In this document: positions 6,226-12,634 of the stretch, one piece after another
Layout of the letters: each line of letters opens with the position of its first letter
Numbering within the stretch: the first letter of the stretch is position 1
Origin: CABQCM01 sp965145485
GTDB taxonomy: Bacteria; Bacillota; Clostridia; Oscillospirales; Acutalibacteraceae
Direction of reading: 5' to 3'
Assembly (NCBI GenBank): GCA_965145485.1
Contig: CBCTCU010000053.1
Coordinates: 1 to 14,467 of the forward strand
Length of the DNA: 14,467 bases
Notes under the pieces: model-generated
The model's database searches: none
Seen by the model: the letters and a program-made list of their open reading frames with translations, nothing else
What the model was told of the DNA's origin: nothing
Translations under genes and position numbers: made by a program

Positions 6226-7377
6226 TTATTCCAGACAAAGCATCGCCTCATCGCACAGGGTGATGCGCTCAAGCCCATCTGAGGTCATGACATAGGTGTT
6301 TTCGGTGCCGACCGGCCCAATGGAGTCGAGGACGAACTTTGGCTCGAGGGCCAGCACCATACCCGGCTCGAGCGGCGTATCGCACCGCGGCGCAATGACC
6401 GGAAGCTCGTTGATCTCAATGCCAAGACCGTGCCCGAAAAATTTGGCCTGCTGGGAACGGCCCATGAAGCAATCGGCCAGCCCGGCACGCTGCGCCATGC
6501 CAAGCCCCAGCTCGTAGAGCTCGCGACAGGTGACCCCTTTGCGGGAAGCCTCGACGCAGGCGTGCTGGATGTCGATCGAGAGCTGGTGGGCGCGCATCGC
6601 CTCTGGCGCGGCCTTCCCAATGGAGAAGGTACGGGAGCAATCGCTTTGATAACCGGTGTGATTCCCGGTGATATCCACCATGACGGTGGTCGACTCGCGC
6701 AGCGGGTCCCCGCTGTGGCTCATGGGAAGGGAGGGGTGCAGCCCCTGGCCGCCCAGCGCGAAATCGTAAGGGCTGGGGCAGGCGGCGTTATCCCCGGCCA
6801 GGACCGATCCCATAAATCCCTCCATTCGGAAGCCAAAGGTGCGGAAAATGCCAAGATGGCCATCCTGGCGCGCCCGAAATTCGATGCGGGCGGTCAGCTC
6901 CAAATCGGTCATCCCCGGCTCGTAGAGGGAGGGGATGGACTCATACAGTTCCTTTTGATGCCGGGCTGAGATATGTATCTGCTCGATCTCGTAGGGGGTT
7001 TTGATCATGCGGGCGGTGCGCGCGGCCGGCAGGCGGTGCACCAGCTCCGCCTGTGGGAAAAGCCTGGTCAGGCGCAGATATTCGCTCGCGCTGATGTCGT
7101 CCTCCTCCAGCGCAAGGCGCCCGGGGGAGGGCAGGCCGCGCTGCTCGAGCAGGTCGGGAATCTGCTCCGGCTTGCCGATGGGGATGGTTTCCATCCCGGG
7201 CAGAGAGAGCTCGCGGGGGCGGCGCGAAAAGGCCAGGCAGCCGCCCTGCTGCGGCAGGTAGAGGTAGCCGTCAAAGATACGGCCGGTCAGATAAAACAGG
7301 TTGACGTTGGAACACAGCAGCATGGCGTCAACCTGGTGGGACGAGAGGATTTTCTGCAGCTTTTGGATGCGCAGCAT
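6226..7377 (-). CDS. M24 metallopeptidase (Xaa-Pro aminopeptidase-like)
   Basis: A 383-residue cytoplasmic aminopeptidase. Residues about 1-125 are the creatinase/prolidase N-terminal domain and about 130-375 the pita-bread M24 catalytic domain. All five metal ligands are visible: D235 (VDITG), D246 (SDCSRTF), H316 (FGHGLG), E345 (LALEP) and E359 (GTEN). It should therefore bind two metal ions and remove an N-terminal residue before proline or a related bond. I chose ATG 7377 because AAAGGAGG lies five bases upstream and MLRIQKLQKIL matches the usual family start. ATG 7416 with AAGGAG seven bases upstream is a credible alternative giving 13 more residues. The gene follows a 50-residue membrane protein in the same direction, probably cotranscribed. 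Confidence 0.92.
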   Translation of the reverse strand: MLRIQKLQKILSSHQVDAMLLCSNVNLFYLTGRIFDGYLYLPQQGGCLAFSRRPRELSLPGMETIPIGKPEQIPDLLEQRGLPSPGRLALEEDDISASEYLRLTRLFPQAELVHRLPAARTARMIKTPYEIEQIHISARHQKELYESIPSLYEPGMTDLELTARIEFRARQDGHLGIFRTFGFRMEGFMGSVLAGDNAACPSPYDFALGGQGLHPSLPMSHSGDPLRESTTVMVDITGNHTGYQSDCSRTFSIGKAAPEAMRAHQLSIDIQHACVEASRKGVTCRELYELGLGMAQRAGLADCFMGRSQQAKFFGHGLGIEINELPVIAPRCDTPLEPGMVLALEPKFVLDSIGPVGTENTYVMTSDGLERITLCDEAMLCLE

Positions 7378-7442
7378 ACTCTCCTCCTTTGGCAGCGGGG
7401 GAAAGGGCTTCGACATGAGGATACTCCTTCCAGACAATGATT

Positions 7443-7595
7443 TTAAAAGGCCAGCAGATGAATAAAGTCGGCGGCCAGATAACCCAGCGCAATCAGGAGG
7501 ATCGCTAACAGGCCGAGCGCGAATCCCTTGAGCACGGGGTGCAGACTAAAAAAGCTTTTGGCCTTCGGAGGGCGGCTGCGTTGAATTTTATCCAT
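7443..7595 (-). CDS. Small single-span membrane protein, 50 residues
   Basis: An open frame starting MDKIQRSRPPKAKSFF and ending AADFIHLLAF. The first 20 residues are basic (K, R). Residues about 23-43 form one hydrophobic span (LKGFALGLLAILLIALGYLA), with a short tail outside. The basic start predicts an N-in orientation. AAAGGAAG stands seven bases before the ATG at 7595. The stop is 26 bp from the 7416 start candidate of the M24 gene and 65 bp from its preferred start; upstream, the rnfD-like gene ends 58 bp away. I do not recognise the family. Position and spacing suggest an operon member, possibly an accessory subunit of a membrane complex. Confidence 0.7.
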   Translation of the reverse strand: MDKIQRSRPPKAKSFFSLHPVLKGFALGLLAILLIALGYLAADFIHLLAF

Positions 7596-7653
7596 ACGTT
7601 TCTTCCTTTCGGTATCATGGGTTACGATGATAGTATGGACAAAAAAACGGCGC

Positions 7654-8652
7654 TCATTCCGAAACCAAGGCGGGGGATGTTTTTGTCTCGTGGCGTTTTC
7701 TGAAACGGCGCATCGGGAACAGGATGTGGTCGAGCAGGGGGGATAACAGGCAGCATAACACGATCGCGCATGGCGCCGCCTGCTCCAGCCCGGCGGCGTG
7801 CCGCAGCAGCATGGTCAAACCGCCGCCCAGCGCCCCATAAATCCATTGCGGAATGGGGCGAAAGGGGGTCGTCACCGGCTCGGTAGCGACAAAAACCGCG
7901 CAAAAGAGCAGCGAGCCGGAGCAAAGCTCCCAAAGCACCGAATCGATCGGGGATAAGCCTCCCCGGGGAAATATCGCCGCAATCGCGGCGCTGGATAACA
8001 GGAATCCGCCCATAATGCGGTATGAGGCGGTGCGGCGATAGATCAGATATAGGGCGCAGGCCGCGATGACGACGACCATGGTGGCCCCCATGGGGCCGTT
8101 GAGCCGACCGAGAAGGATGTCGATGGGGCCTCGCCCGGCAAGCCCCCCATCCCGGAGCAGCAGGGCGGAGGATTCCCCCGCCTGGTAGGACGGATAGGCG
8201 GCAAGGGACAGCCCGCGGCGGGGATAGACGGCCGGGTAGGCGAAAAACTGCGCGCTGCGGCTGGCGGCCATCAGGCACCAGGCCGCCGCGGTGGGGTTGA
8301 CCGGGTACCGGCCGAGCCCGCCGCAGGGCATTTTCATAACCACAATGGCAAAAGCGCTGCCGAGCACCGGAAGGCTGTAAGGAGCGCTCGCCGGGCAGAG
8401 CAACGCAATCAGAGTGCCGGTGACCGCGGCAGAGCCGTCGCCGACCGTATAAGGGGTTCGGGTCAGGCGGTTGATCGCCGCCTCGCAGGCGACGGCGGTC
8501 AGCATCCCCGCGAGCCAGAGAAGGATGGCCCGGAAGCCATAGAGCACAGCGGCGCACAACAGCAGGGCCGCCGCACACAGCATCATATCCATCATCAGGG
8601 TATTGGCTCCCTTGCCCTGCCGGATAAAGGGAGCGTGGCAGATCCCGTTCAT
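7654..8652 (-). CDS. rnfD: RnfD/NqrB-like membrane subunit of an Rnf-type complex
   Basis: A 332-residue polytopic membrane protein. Family blocks are clear: D-G-S-A-A-V-T-G-T-L-I-A-L (72-84), A-I-V-V-M-K with G-G-L-G-R-Y-P-V-N-P (102-120), L-L-G-R-L-N-G-P-M-G-A-T (180-191), A-T-E-P-V-T-T-P (256-263) and a C-terminal P-L-L-D segment. RnfD normally carries a covalent FMN on a Thr in a D-x-x-[ST]-G-A-T-type motif between these blocks; here the matching segment reads Y-Q-A-G-E-S-S-A-L (156-164), so that Thr is absent. The start is ATG 8652 after GGGGAG. It lies 312 bp downstream of the rnfC-like gene. It should conduct electrons or ions with RnfC, but rnfG, E, A and B are not adjacent. Confidence 0.88.
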   Translation of the reverse strand: MNGICHAPFIRQGKGANTLMMDMMLCAAALLLCAAVLYGFRAILLWLAGMLTAVACEAAINRLTRTPYTVGDGSAAVTGTLIALLCPASAPYSLPVLGSAFAIVVMKMPCGGLGRYPVNPTAAAWCLMAASRSAQFFAYPAVYPRRGLSLAAYPSYQAGESSALLLRDGGLAGRGPIDILLGRLNGPMGATMVVVIAACALYLIYRRTASYRIMGGFLLSSAAIAAIFPRGGLSPIDSVLWELCSGSLLFCAVFVATEPVTTPFRPIPQWIYGALGGGLTMLLRHAAGLEQAAPCAIVLCCLLSPLLDHILFPMRRFRKRHETKTSPALVSE

Positions 8653-8964
8653 CGAATCTCCCCGCCTTTCTCAACCGAGGTATCCATCGCGCCAGCCGGA
8701 CAGGGGACTCCCTGGCTGGCGCGATGGCGAAAGGGCTTCAAATACGTCCCCGTCTTTTTGCGATGCCCTTGCCATCCGGAAAGCAGGCAGCCGTCGCCCA
8801 TCCCTCCCTATCAGGGGAACACGGCGCGCCGGGCAGCCGTTGCTGTATCCCCGCGGCACAATCCGCGCATAGCATCGGTGAAAAGGGGAACATCACCCGC
8901 TTTGACCGCCGCATGCCGGCCCTGGATTGCCGGCCGCCGGTTGGCTTCCTCAGGGAGGCTTGCC
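8653..8964. other. rnfC-rnfD intergenic region with strong inverted repeats
   Basis: About 310 bp without a convincing gene. It contains a perfect 14-bp inverted repeat, CCATCGCGCCAGCC (8684-8697) and GGCTGGCGCGATGG (8714-8727), with a 16-base loop, ending 32 bp before the rnfD start. A second hairpin, AGGGAgGCTTGC/GCAAGCgTCCCT (8952-8985), surrounds the rnfC stop codon. Neither has a T-tract. They may be mRNA processing or stabilising structures that set different levels for the two genes, or REP-like repeats. Confidence 0.5.
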
Positions 8965-10209
8965 TCAATCGAAGCAAGCGTCCCTTGCGGCGCAAACATC
9001 CTGGGTGACCTCGCAGCCCATCGGGCAGACAAAGGAGCAGCAGCCGCAACCGATGCATCGGGTTGCCCCAAGGCGTTTCGCAGCCCGGCCGTTTCCCCGC
9101 CCATGCGAACGGGCAATCAGGGCGGGAACGAGCCCCATCGGGCAGACCTCGCTGCACCGCCCGCAGCCGACGCACCGGCCCTGCCCCTTGGAGGGAGGTG
9201 CGGGATAAAGCAGGATGGAGGTCATTTGGGGCGTCAGGGGGACGGGATGGTCAAAATCGCCCAAGCGGCCGGTCATAGCGCCGCCGTAGACAACCATCCC
9301 CGGCTCCCGCCGGAAAACGCAGCGCTCCCACAGCTCGCTGGTGAGGGTGCCCAGCGGGGCGAGAAAATTGACCGCCGTCTGCAGGCAGGGGCCGCCGAGC
9401 GTCACCATGACCGACCGGTGCTTGGATAGATTGGATACCGCGCGGGCAAGCGCGGCCGCAGCCTGGATGCCGATGCGGATTCCACCTCCCCACAACTCCA
9501 TCTGCTCGGTCAATTCACTCAGGCAGGGATAGCGGCCGCTGAGCTCCAGCACGGTAACCCCGTCCGCCTCGAGGGGCAGATGAGGCGCGACCGAAGCGGG
9601 GCGGTAGGCGGCGATGCAGCTGCGCGCCGCCCCCACCGCCGCGGCGGCCAATACGGTTCCCCGGCCGGCCTCGTTGCGCCGCTCGATCAGGGTGCGCAGG
9701 CCGGAGGTGCAATAGGGCTGGTCGTCCAGAGCGTCGGCCACCACAATAGCGCATCCCTCCCGCGCGGCCCGGGTCAGCTTCTGGTCGAGAAGGCAGCCGT
9801 CAATCTCATCCACAATGCCCGCGTTTTTGCAGCGGCTGATGATCTCCTGCGCCTGGACCGAGTCGGTGTTGAGCGGCTGGGTGGAAAGGGGCACGCCATC
9901 CGCGTCGGGGCGGAGCACCGCGCAGGGGGTTTGTTTGCCGAGAAACGGGTGATCGATCGGTTCGATCCCCACCACCCGGCCGGCGAGCGGGCTGAAAACC
10001 GGAGGCCGGCCCTCTTGCGCCGGTACGGTCAGGGCCTGCCCGCGCCCAACCAGGTCGTCGGGCCGCACTGCGGCAACGGCCGGATCGCCCGGGCGGTAGC
10101 GCAGCGGCACCCACAACTCCCCGGTGGGGGAATGGGCGATGGAGGGCTTGGATATGGACTGTTCTTTCCATTGCCGCAGATTGAGCCCTCGGTTGGATGA
10201 CGCGGACAT
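8965..10209 (-). CDS. rnfC: RnfC-like iron-sulfur protein lacking the NADH-binding loop
   Basis: A 414-residue protein in three parts. The N-terminal RnfC barrel-sandwich domain (about 10-105) includes V-P-L-R-Y-R-P-G-D-P-A and F-S-P-L-A-G-R-V-V-G-I. The Rossmann/SLBB-like middle spans about 120-330. The C-terminus has two [4Fe-4S] motifs, C346-C349-C352-C356 (CVGCGRCSEVCP) and C385-C388-C391-C395 (CIGCGCCSFVCP). In usual RnfC the middle begins with a glycine-rich G-x-G-G-A-x-F-P-T loop and E-C-E-P-Y; here these positions read A-G-I-V-D-E-I-D-G-C-L-L and D-D-Q-P-Y. NADH binding is therefore doubtful while both clusters are kept. I chose ATG 10209, eight bases after GGAGGTGG; ATG 10233 lacks a site. 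Its partner is the downstream rnfD-like gene. Confidence 0.85.
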   Translation of the reverse strand: MSASSNRGLNLRQWKEQSISKPSIAHSPTGELWVPLRYRPGDPAVAAVRPDDLVGRGQALTVPAQEGRPPVFSPLAGRVVGIEPIDHPFLGKQTPCAVLRPDADGVPLSTQPLNTDSVQAQEIISRCKNAGIVDEIDGCLLDQKLTRAAREGCAIVVADALDDQPYCTSGLRTLIERRNEAGRGTVLAAAAVGAARSCIAAYRPASVAPHLPLEADGVTVLELSGRYPCLSELTEQMELWGGGIRIGIQAAAALARAVSNLSKHRSVMVTLGGPCLQTAVNFLAPLGTLTSELWERCVFRREPGMVVYGGAMTGRLGDFDHPVPLTPQMTSILLYPAPPSKGQGRCVGCGRCSEVCPMGLVPALIARSHGRGNGRAAKRLGATRCIGCGCCSFVCPMGCEVTQDVCAARDACFD

Positions 10210-10264
10210 GGGCGAGGCCACCTCCCTTTCCATTTTGGGCGTAAAATTGGTATAAATTCATCCC

Positions 10265-10293
10265 TTGCAAAAGGCCTGTCCCGGTAATATGAT
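10265..10293 (+). promoter_or_regulatory. Sigma-A promoter of the mecA-like gene
   Basis: TTGCAA (10265-10270), 17 bases, TATGAT (10288-10293), about 32 bases before ATG 10326. The region is divergent with rnfC; I could not draw an equally good promoter for rnfC. Confidence 0.62.
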
Positions 10294-10325
10294 AATAGTA
10301 AGCAAAAGGTTGGGGGTGCCTCGGG

Positions 10326-10913
10326 ATGAATATCCTGTTAGAGCAAGAGGGACGGCTAAAAATAACGCTTAACCGGGAGGATCTGCTCCGGTTTGATATG
10401 ACCTATGAGCAGCTGGATTATGCCAACGAACCCACCCGCCGTATGATGGAGGCCCTTCTGCGCAGCGCAGGAGGGGTGACCGGCTTTGACGGGGGAAAGG
10501 GAAGGCTGCTGATTGAGGTGTTTCCCGCCCCGGAGGAGGGCTGCGTGATCTATTTTACCAGGCTCGGCGAGGAGGCCGGGGGCCCGTCTTACCAGCGGTT
10601 TCGCCTGCGCCATGTGGCCAAGACGCTGCCGACGGTCTTTCGGTTTGCCGACAGCGGTAGCCTGCTTGACGCCATTGGCAGTCTGCTTGACGCGGGCAAG
10701 GCGCCGGCGGCGAGCAGCCTTTATTCCCTGGCAGGGGATTACCGCTTGATCCTTTTCCCGAAAGAAGAGCAGCAGCGATCCACTCGGCTGCTGCTTCAGG
10801 AATATGGAAGAGAGATGCCGGTCTCCCGGACGGCGATGGCCTATATCCGGGAGCACGGAACGCTGCTGTGCGAAGCCAATGCCGTTGAGCAAATTGGGCA
10901 GTATCTGTCCTGA
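10326..10913 (+). CDS. mecA: MecA-like Clp adaptor protein
   Basis: A 195-residue cytoplasmic protein resembling the MecA/YpbH adaptors, which deliver substrates such as ComK to the ClpC-ClpP protease. The N-terminal domain (about 1-85) matches in pattern: L-K-I-T-L-N-R-E-D-L, then F-D-M-T-Y-E-Q-L-D-Y and L-L-I-E-V-F-P-A-P-E-E-G-C-V-I-Y-F-T. The C-terminal half (about 90-190) carries F-R-F-A-D-S-G-S-L-L-D-A-I and Y-R-L-I-L-F-P, matching the ClpC-binding domain pattern. It is slightly shorter than the 210-240 usual in Bacillus because the inter-domain linker is short. The start is ATG 10326 after GGGGGTG. It is convergent with rpe, with 12 bp between the stops and no separate terminator visible. 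Confidence 0.85.
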   Translation: MNILLEQEGRLKITLNREDLLRFDMTYEQLDYANEPTRRMMEALLRSAGGVTGFDGGKGRLLIEVFPAPEEGCVIYFTRLGEEAGGPSYQRFRLRHVAKTLPTVFRFADSGSLLDAIGSLLDAGKAPAASSLYSLAGDYRLILFPKEEQQRSTRLLLQEYGREMPVSRTAMAYIREHGTLLCEANAVEQIGQYLS

Positions 10914-10925
10914 CAGCCGCCCACT

Positions 10926-11585
10926 TTAACGGTTGCCGTATTCCTTGAGGTCACGGACAAAGGCGGCGGGGTCGTCCGCTTTGAACAGCGCGCTGCCGGC
11001 TACCAGGATATCCGCGCCCGCGTCGATGACCTGGCGCCCGGTTGTCCGGTCAATACCGCCGTCCACCTCAATATGCAGGCCATCCAGCCCAAGCAGGTCG
11101 GCCTGGCGGCGTATCTCTTCGATCTTTTTGAGCGCGACCGGCATAAAGCTCTGCCCGCCAAAGCCCGGCTCTACCGACATGACCAGCACCATCCCCACCT
11201 GGTCCAGGTAGGGGAAGATCGCCTTGGCCGGCGTGTTGGGCTTGACCGAAATGGCGGGGACGGCGCCCGCGTCCCGAATAGTCTTGAGCGTCTGGCCGAT
11301 GCGGCTTTCCGCCTCGACGTGGATGGTGATGTAATCCGCCCCCGCCTTGGCGAAGCGCTCGACATAGCGGTGAGGCTCCACGACCATGAGATGGACGTCG
11401 ATGGGCATGTCGGTTTCGCTGTCGAGCGAGCTGAGCACCGGGAGGCCAAAGGAAATGTTGGGTACAAACATGCCGTCCATGACGTCAAAATGCAGCAAAT
11501 CAGCGTCGGCATTCTGCATCGTGGTAACGTCCCGGCCCATATGGTTGAAATTGGCCGACAGGAGAGAGGGAGCAATCTGGATCAT
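10926..11585 (-). CDS. rpe: Ribulose-phosphate 3-epimerase
   Basis: A 219-residue TIM barrel that interconverts D-ribulose 5-phosphate and D-xylulose 5-phosphate in the pentose phosphate pathway. Family signatures are complete: I-A-P-S-L-L-S-A-N-F at the N-terminus, L-H-F-D-V-M-D-G-M-F-V-P-N (H32, D34), D-V-H-L-M-V (H65), S-V-E-P-G-F-G-G-Q-S-F (137-147, phosphate loop) and E-V-D-G-G-I (D175). These include the metal ligands and both catalytic aspartates. ATG 11585 is preceded by AAAGGAATGGTG. In many Firmicutes rpe follows rsgA and stk/prpC genes; here it is alone, behind about 1 kb of non-coding DNA. Confidence 0.97.
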   Translation of the reverse strand: MIQIAPSLLSANFNHMGRDVTTMQNADADLLHFDVMDGMFVPNISFGLPVLSSLDSETDMPIDVHLMVVEPHRYVERFAKAGADYITIHVEAESRIGQTLKTIRDAGAVPAISVKPNTPAKAIFPYLDQVGMVLVMSVEPGFGGQSFMPVALKKIEEIRRQADLLGLDGLHIEVDGGIDRTTGRQVIDAGADILVAGSALFKADDPAAFVRDLKEYGNR

Positions 11586-11605
11586 TGTGATTCACCATTC
11601 CTTTT

Positions 11606-11633
11606 TTTATAAACGCAGCGGTGTCTGCGTCAA
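11606..11633 (-). promoter_or_regulatory. rpe promoter overlapping a possible divergent promoter
   Basis: Minus strand: TTGACG (11628-11633), 16 bases, TATAAA (11606-11611), giving a very short leader. The -10 lies in the palindrome TTTATAAA, so a rightward promoter TTGTGA (11585-11590), 17 bases, TATAAA (11608-11613) can also be drawn. A hairpin ACGCAG/CTGCGT (11613-11618 and 11625-11630) fills the leftward spacer. Confidence 0.5.
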
Positions 11634-11910
11634 AATTTGTTGAGAAAGCAAGCGCGCCTTTAGAGCGCTGCGCCATCAAAGCCGCGCTTGCCGGCCTGCG
11701 CGGCCGCCGGCCGCCATACAACGGCTACGCACCGCAGCAAATCAAGGGGAAAGAGGACAACGTGCCTGCCCTGCGGTCGGTAAAACCTGCCCGCCGCCCC
11801 TGGCCGCCGAGAGAACGGGTTGTGCCGCCGTGCAGTAACACGGGCATAGACGCCAACGCCTTCATCTTGCATATTGTGATGAAAATAGCTGCCCAGCAGC
11901 TATTTTTTTT
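11619..11910 (+). ncRNA. Candidate structured RNA of about 290 nt upstream of rpe
   Basis: No reading frame here looks like a gene. The stretch has a possible promoter (11585-11613), a series of nested inverted repeats and a strong rightward terminator (11884-11910). Stems are GCAAGCGCG/CGCGCTTGC (11648-11656 and 11683-11691, extended by CTTT/AAAG inside), ACCGCAG/CTGCGGT (11731-11737 and 11771-11777) and TTCATC/GATGAA (11861-11866 and 11878-11883). I checked by eye for tmRNA, RNase P, 6S and SRP hallmarks and recognised none. The strand choice rests mainly on the terminator. Confidence 0.35.
11884..11910 (+). terminator. Strong rightward intrinsic terminator
   Basis: AATAGCTGC (11884-11892), loop CCA, GCAGCTATT (11896-11904), then TTTTTT: a perfect 9-bp stem with a long T-tract on the plus strand. 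No coding gene ends here on this strand; the nearest plus-strand gene stops at 10913. Confidence 0.82.
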
Positions 11911-11968
11911 GCCCTTTAAAACGGGGGCGCCGCCGCAAGAGCAGCGGCTGCCTGCCGGCGTGCATGCA

Positions 11969-12036
11969 ACCGGCACAACGCCGGGATAGCGAATACTACC
12001 ACACATATCCTGCGGTACGCTTCACCCTGTGCCGGT
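11969..12036. repeat. Nested inverted repeats
   Basis: ACCGGCACA (11969-11977) and TGTGCCGGT (12028-12036) are perfect 9-bp arms 50 bases apart. CCGGCGT (11955-11961) and ACGCCGG (11978-11984) form a competing 7-bp stem, so two alternative folds are possible. The block TGCATGCAA-CGGCA just before it (from 11961) recurs at 12171 inside the tandem repeat. Confidence 0.5.
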
Positions 12037-12053
12037 CAACCGAACCACCGGAC

Positions 12054-12077
12054 AAGCGGGTAGGGCACCGCTTTTTT
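12054..12077 (+). terminator. Terminator-like hairpin before repeat unit 1
   Basis: AAGCGG (12054-12059) pairs with CCGCTT (12068-12073), with an 8-base loop and a run of six T (12072-12077). It faces right. The same position in the next repeat unit holds a related hairpin. Confidence 0.6.
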
Positions 12078-12560
12078 GCTGATAAGTGGAGCCAACGGCT
12101 CCAAGCTATGGCCGCGTACCGGCATTATTGGGCGGCGCGAGGCCAATGCGTCGAACACAGCCGCGACCATTGCATGCAAACGGCATCCTTCGCCCACATG
12201 TCGGATTGCCGTCCAGACAGCGGGTCACCGCTGTTTTTTTGCTGAAAAGCGGGGCAACGGCTCTAAGCGAAAGCCACGTACCGGCATTATTGGGCAGCGC
12301 GAGGCCAATGCGGCGAATAATAGCCGCGGTCGTTTCACGCGGACGGCATCCATCGCTAGCCGGGCCGACTGCCCGGACAGTCGAAAATCCGTAGTCGTTT
12401 TTTACGTTAGAAGAGCGGGCAATGGTTCAAGCCAAAGCTACATATCGGCGATTGTGAGCATTGCGGCGCTAAGACGACAAATAAAACCGCGCGTATCCCG
12501 CGGTGCGCGCCATCCCTCTCCGATTCACCAGATCGCCGGAAATCGCTGCAAAACGACTAT
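12078..12560. repeat. Degenerate tandem repeat, three units of about 162 bp
   Basis: Units begin at about 12078, 12241 and 12403. The best block, GTACCGGCATTATTGGGC followed by GCGCGAGGCCAATGCG, is at 12116-12150 and again 162 bases later, at 12278-12312, with a single mismatch. The third copy near 12440 is diverged (TATCGGCGATTGTGAGCATTGCG). Each unit opens with a short hairpin around AAC/AAT: GGAGCC-aac-GGCTCC in unit 1, kept by G-T pairs in units 2 and 3. The ACGGCATCC...GGATTGCCGT arms (12180-12210) close unit 1. The period is a multiple of three, so a spurious repeated frame appears on the plus strand. Either an RNA array or decayed repeat DNA. Confidence 0.75.
12217..12240 (+). terminator. 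Terminator-like hairpin between repeat units 1 and 2
   Basis: ACAGCGG (12217-12223), loop GTCA, CCGCTGT (12228-12234), then T to 12240. This is a compact perfect 7-bp stem with a seven-T tract facing right. The equivalent spot between units 2 and 3 (12375-12402) keeps the T-run but has only a weak CGGA/TCCG stem. Confidence 0.72.
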
Positions 12561-12563
12561 TTC

Positions 12564-12592
12564 ATTATAATAACCGCGCGGGCAAAGGTCAA
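12564..12592 (-). promoter_or_regulatory. Leftward sigma-A promoter into the repeat array
   Basis: On the minus strand TTGACC (12587-12592), 17 bases, TATAAT (12564-12569). It lies 40 bp beyond the immA-like stop and points into the repeats and, 970 bp further on, rpe. There is no coding gene immediately downstream, which favours a non-coding or long-leader transcript. Confidence 0.62.
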
Positions 12593-12634
12593 GCCAAAGA
12601 TAGGCGGCGGGCGGTCTTTTTTCACCGCTTCCTT

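Noticed and set aside
7622..8674. A 350-residue minus-strand frame over the rnfD gene
   Set aside because: It is in another frame of a clear RnfD homologue, is rich in R, P and G as expected for a GC-rich shadow, and matches no family.
8635..9429. Long plus-strand frame opposite rnfC, and a similar one at 9580-10200
   Set aside because: Antisense shadows of a recognisable RnfC with two cluster motifs; no ribosome binding site and low-complexity composition.
11621..11989. A 122-residue plus-strand frame and minus-strand frames across 11660-12006
   Set aside because: They run through a strong terminator hairpin and several inverted repeats, lack start signals and show no recognisable domain.
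12078..12560. CRISPR array
   Set aside because: Units are about 162 bp and diverged along their whole length, with no short constant repeat and no unique spacers; no cas genes are present.
12076..12570. A 164-residue plus-strand frame with three internal repeats of about 54 residues
   Set aside because: It starts at a TTG without a ribosome binding site, its composition is unlike a protein, and the repetition is explained by a DNA repeat whose period is divisible by three.
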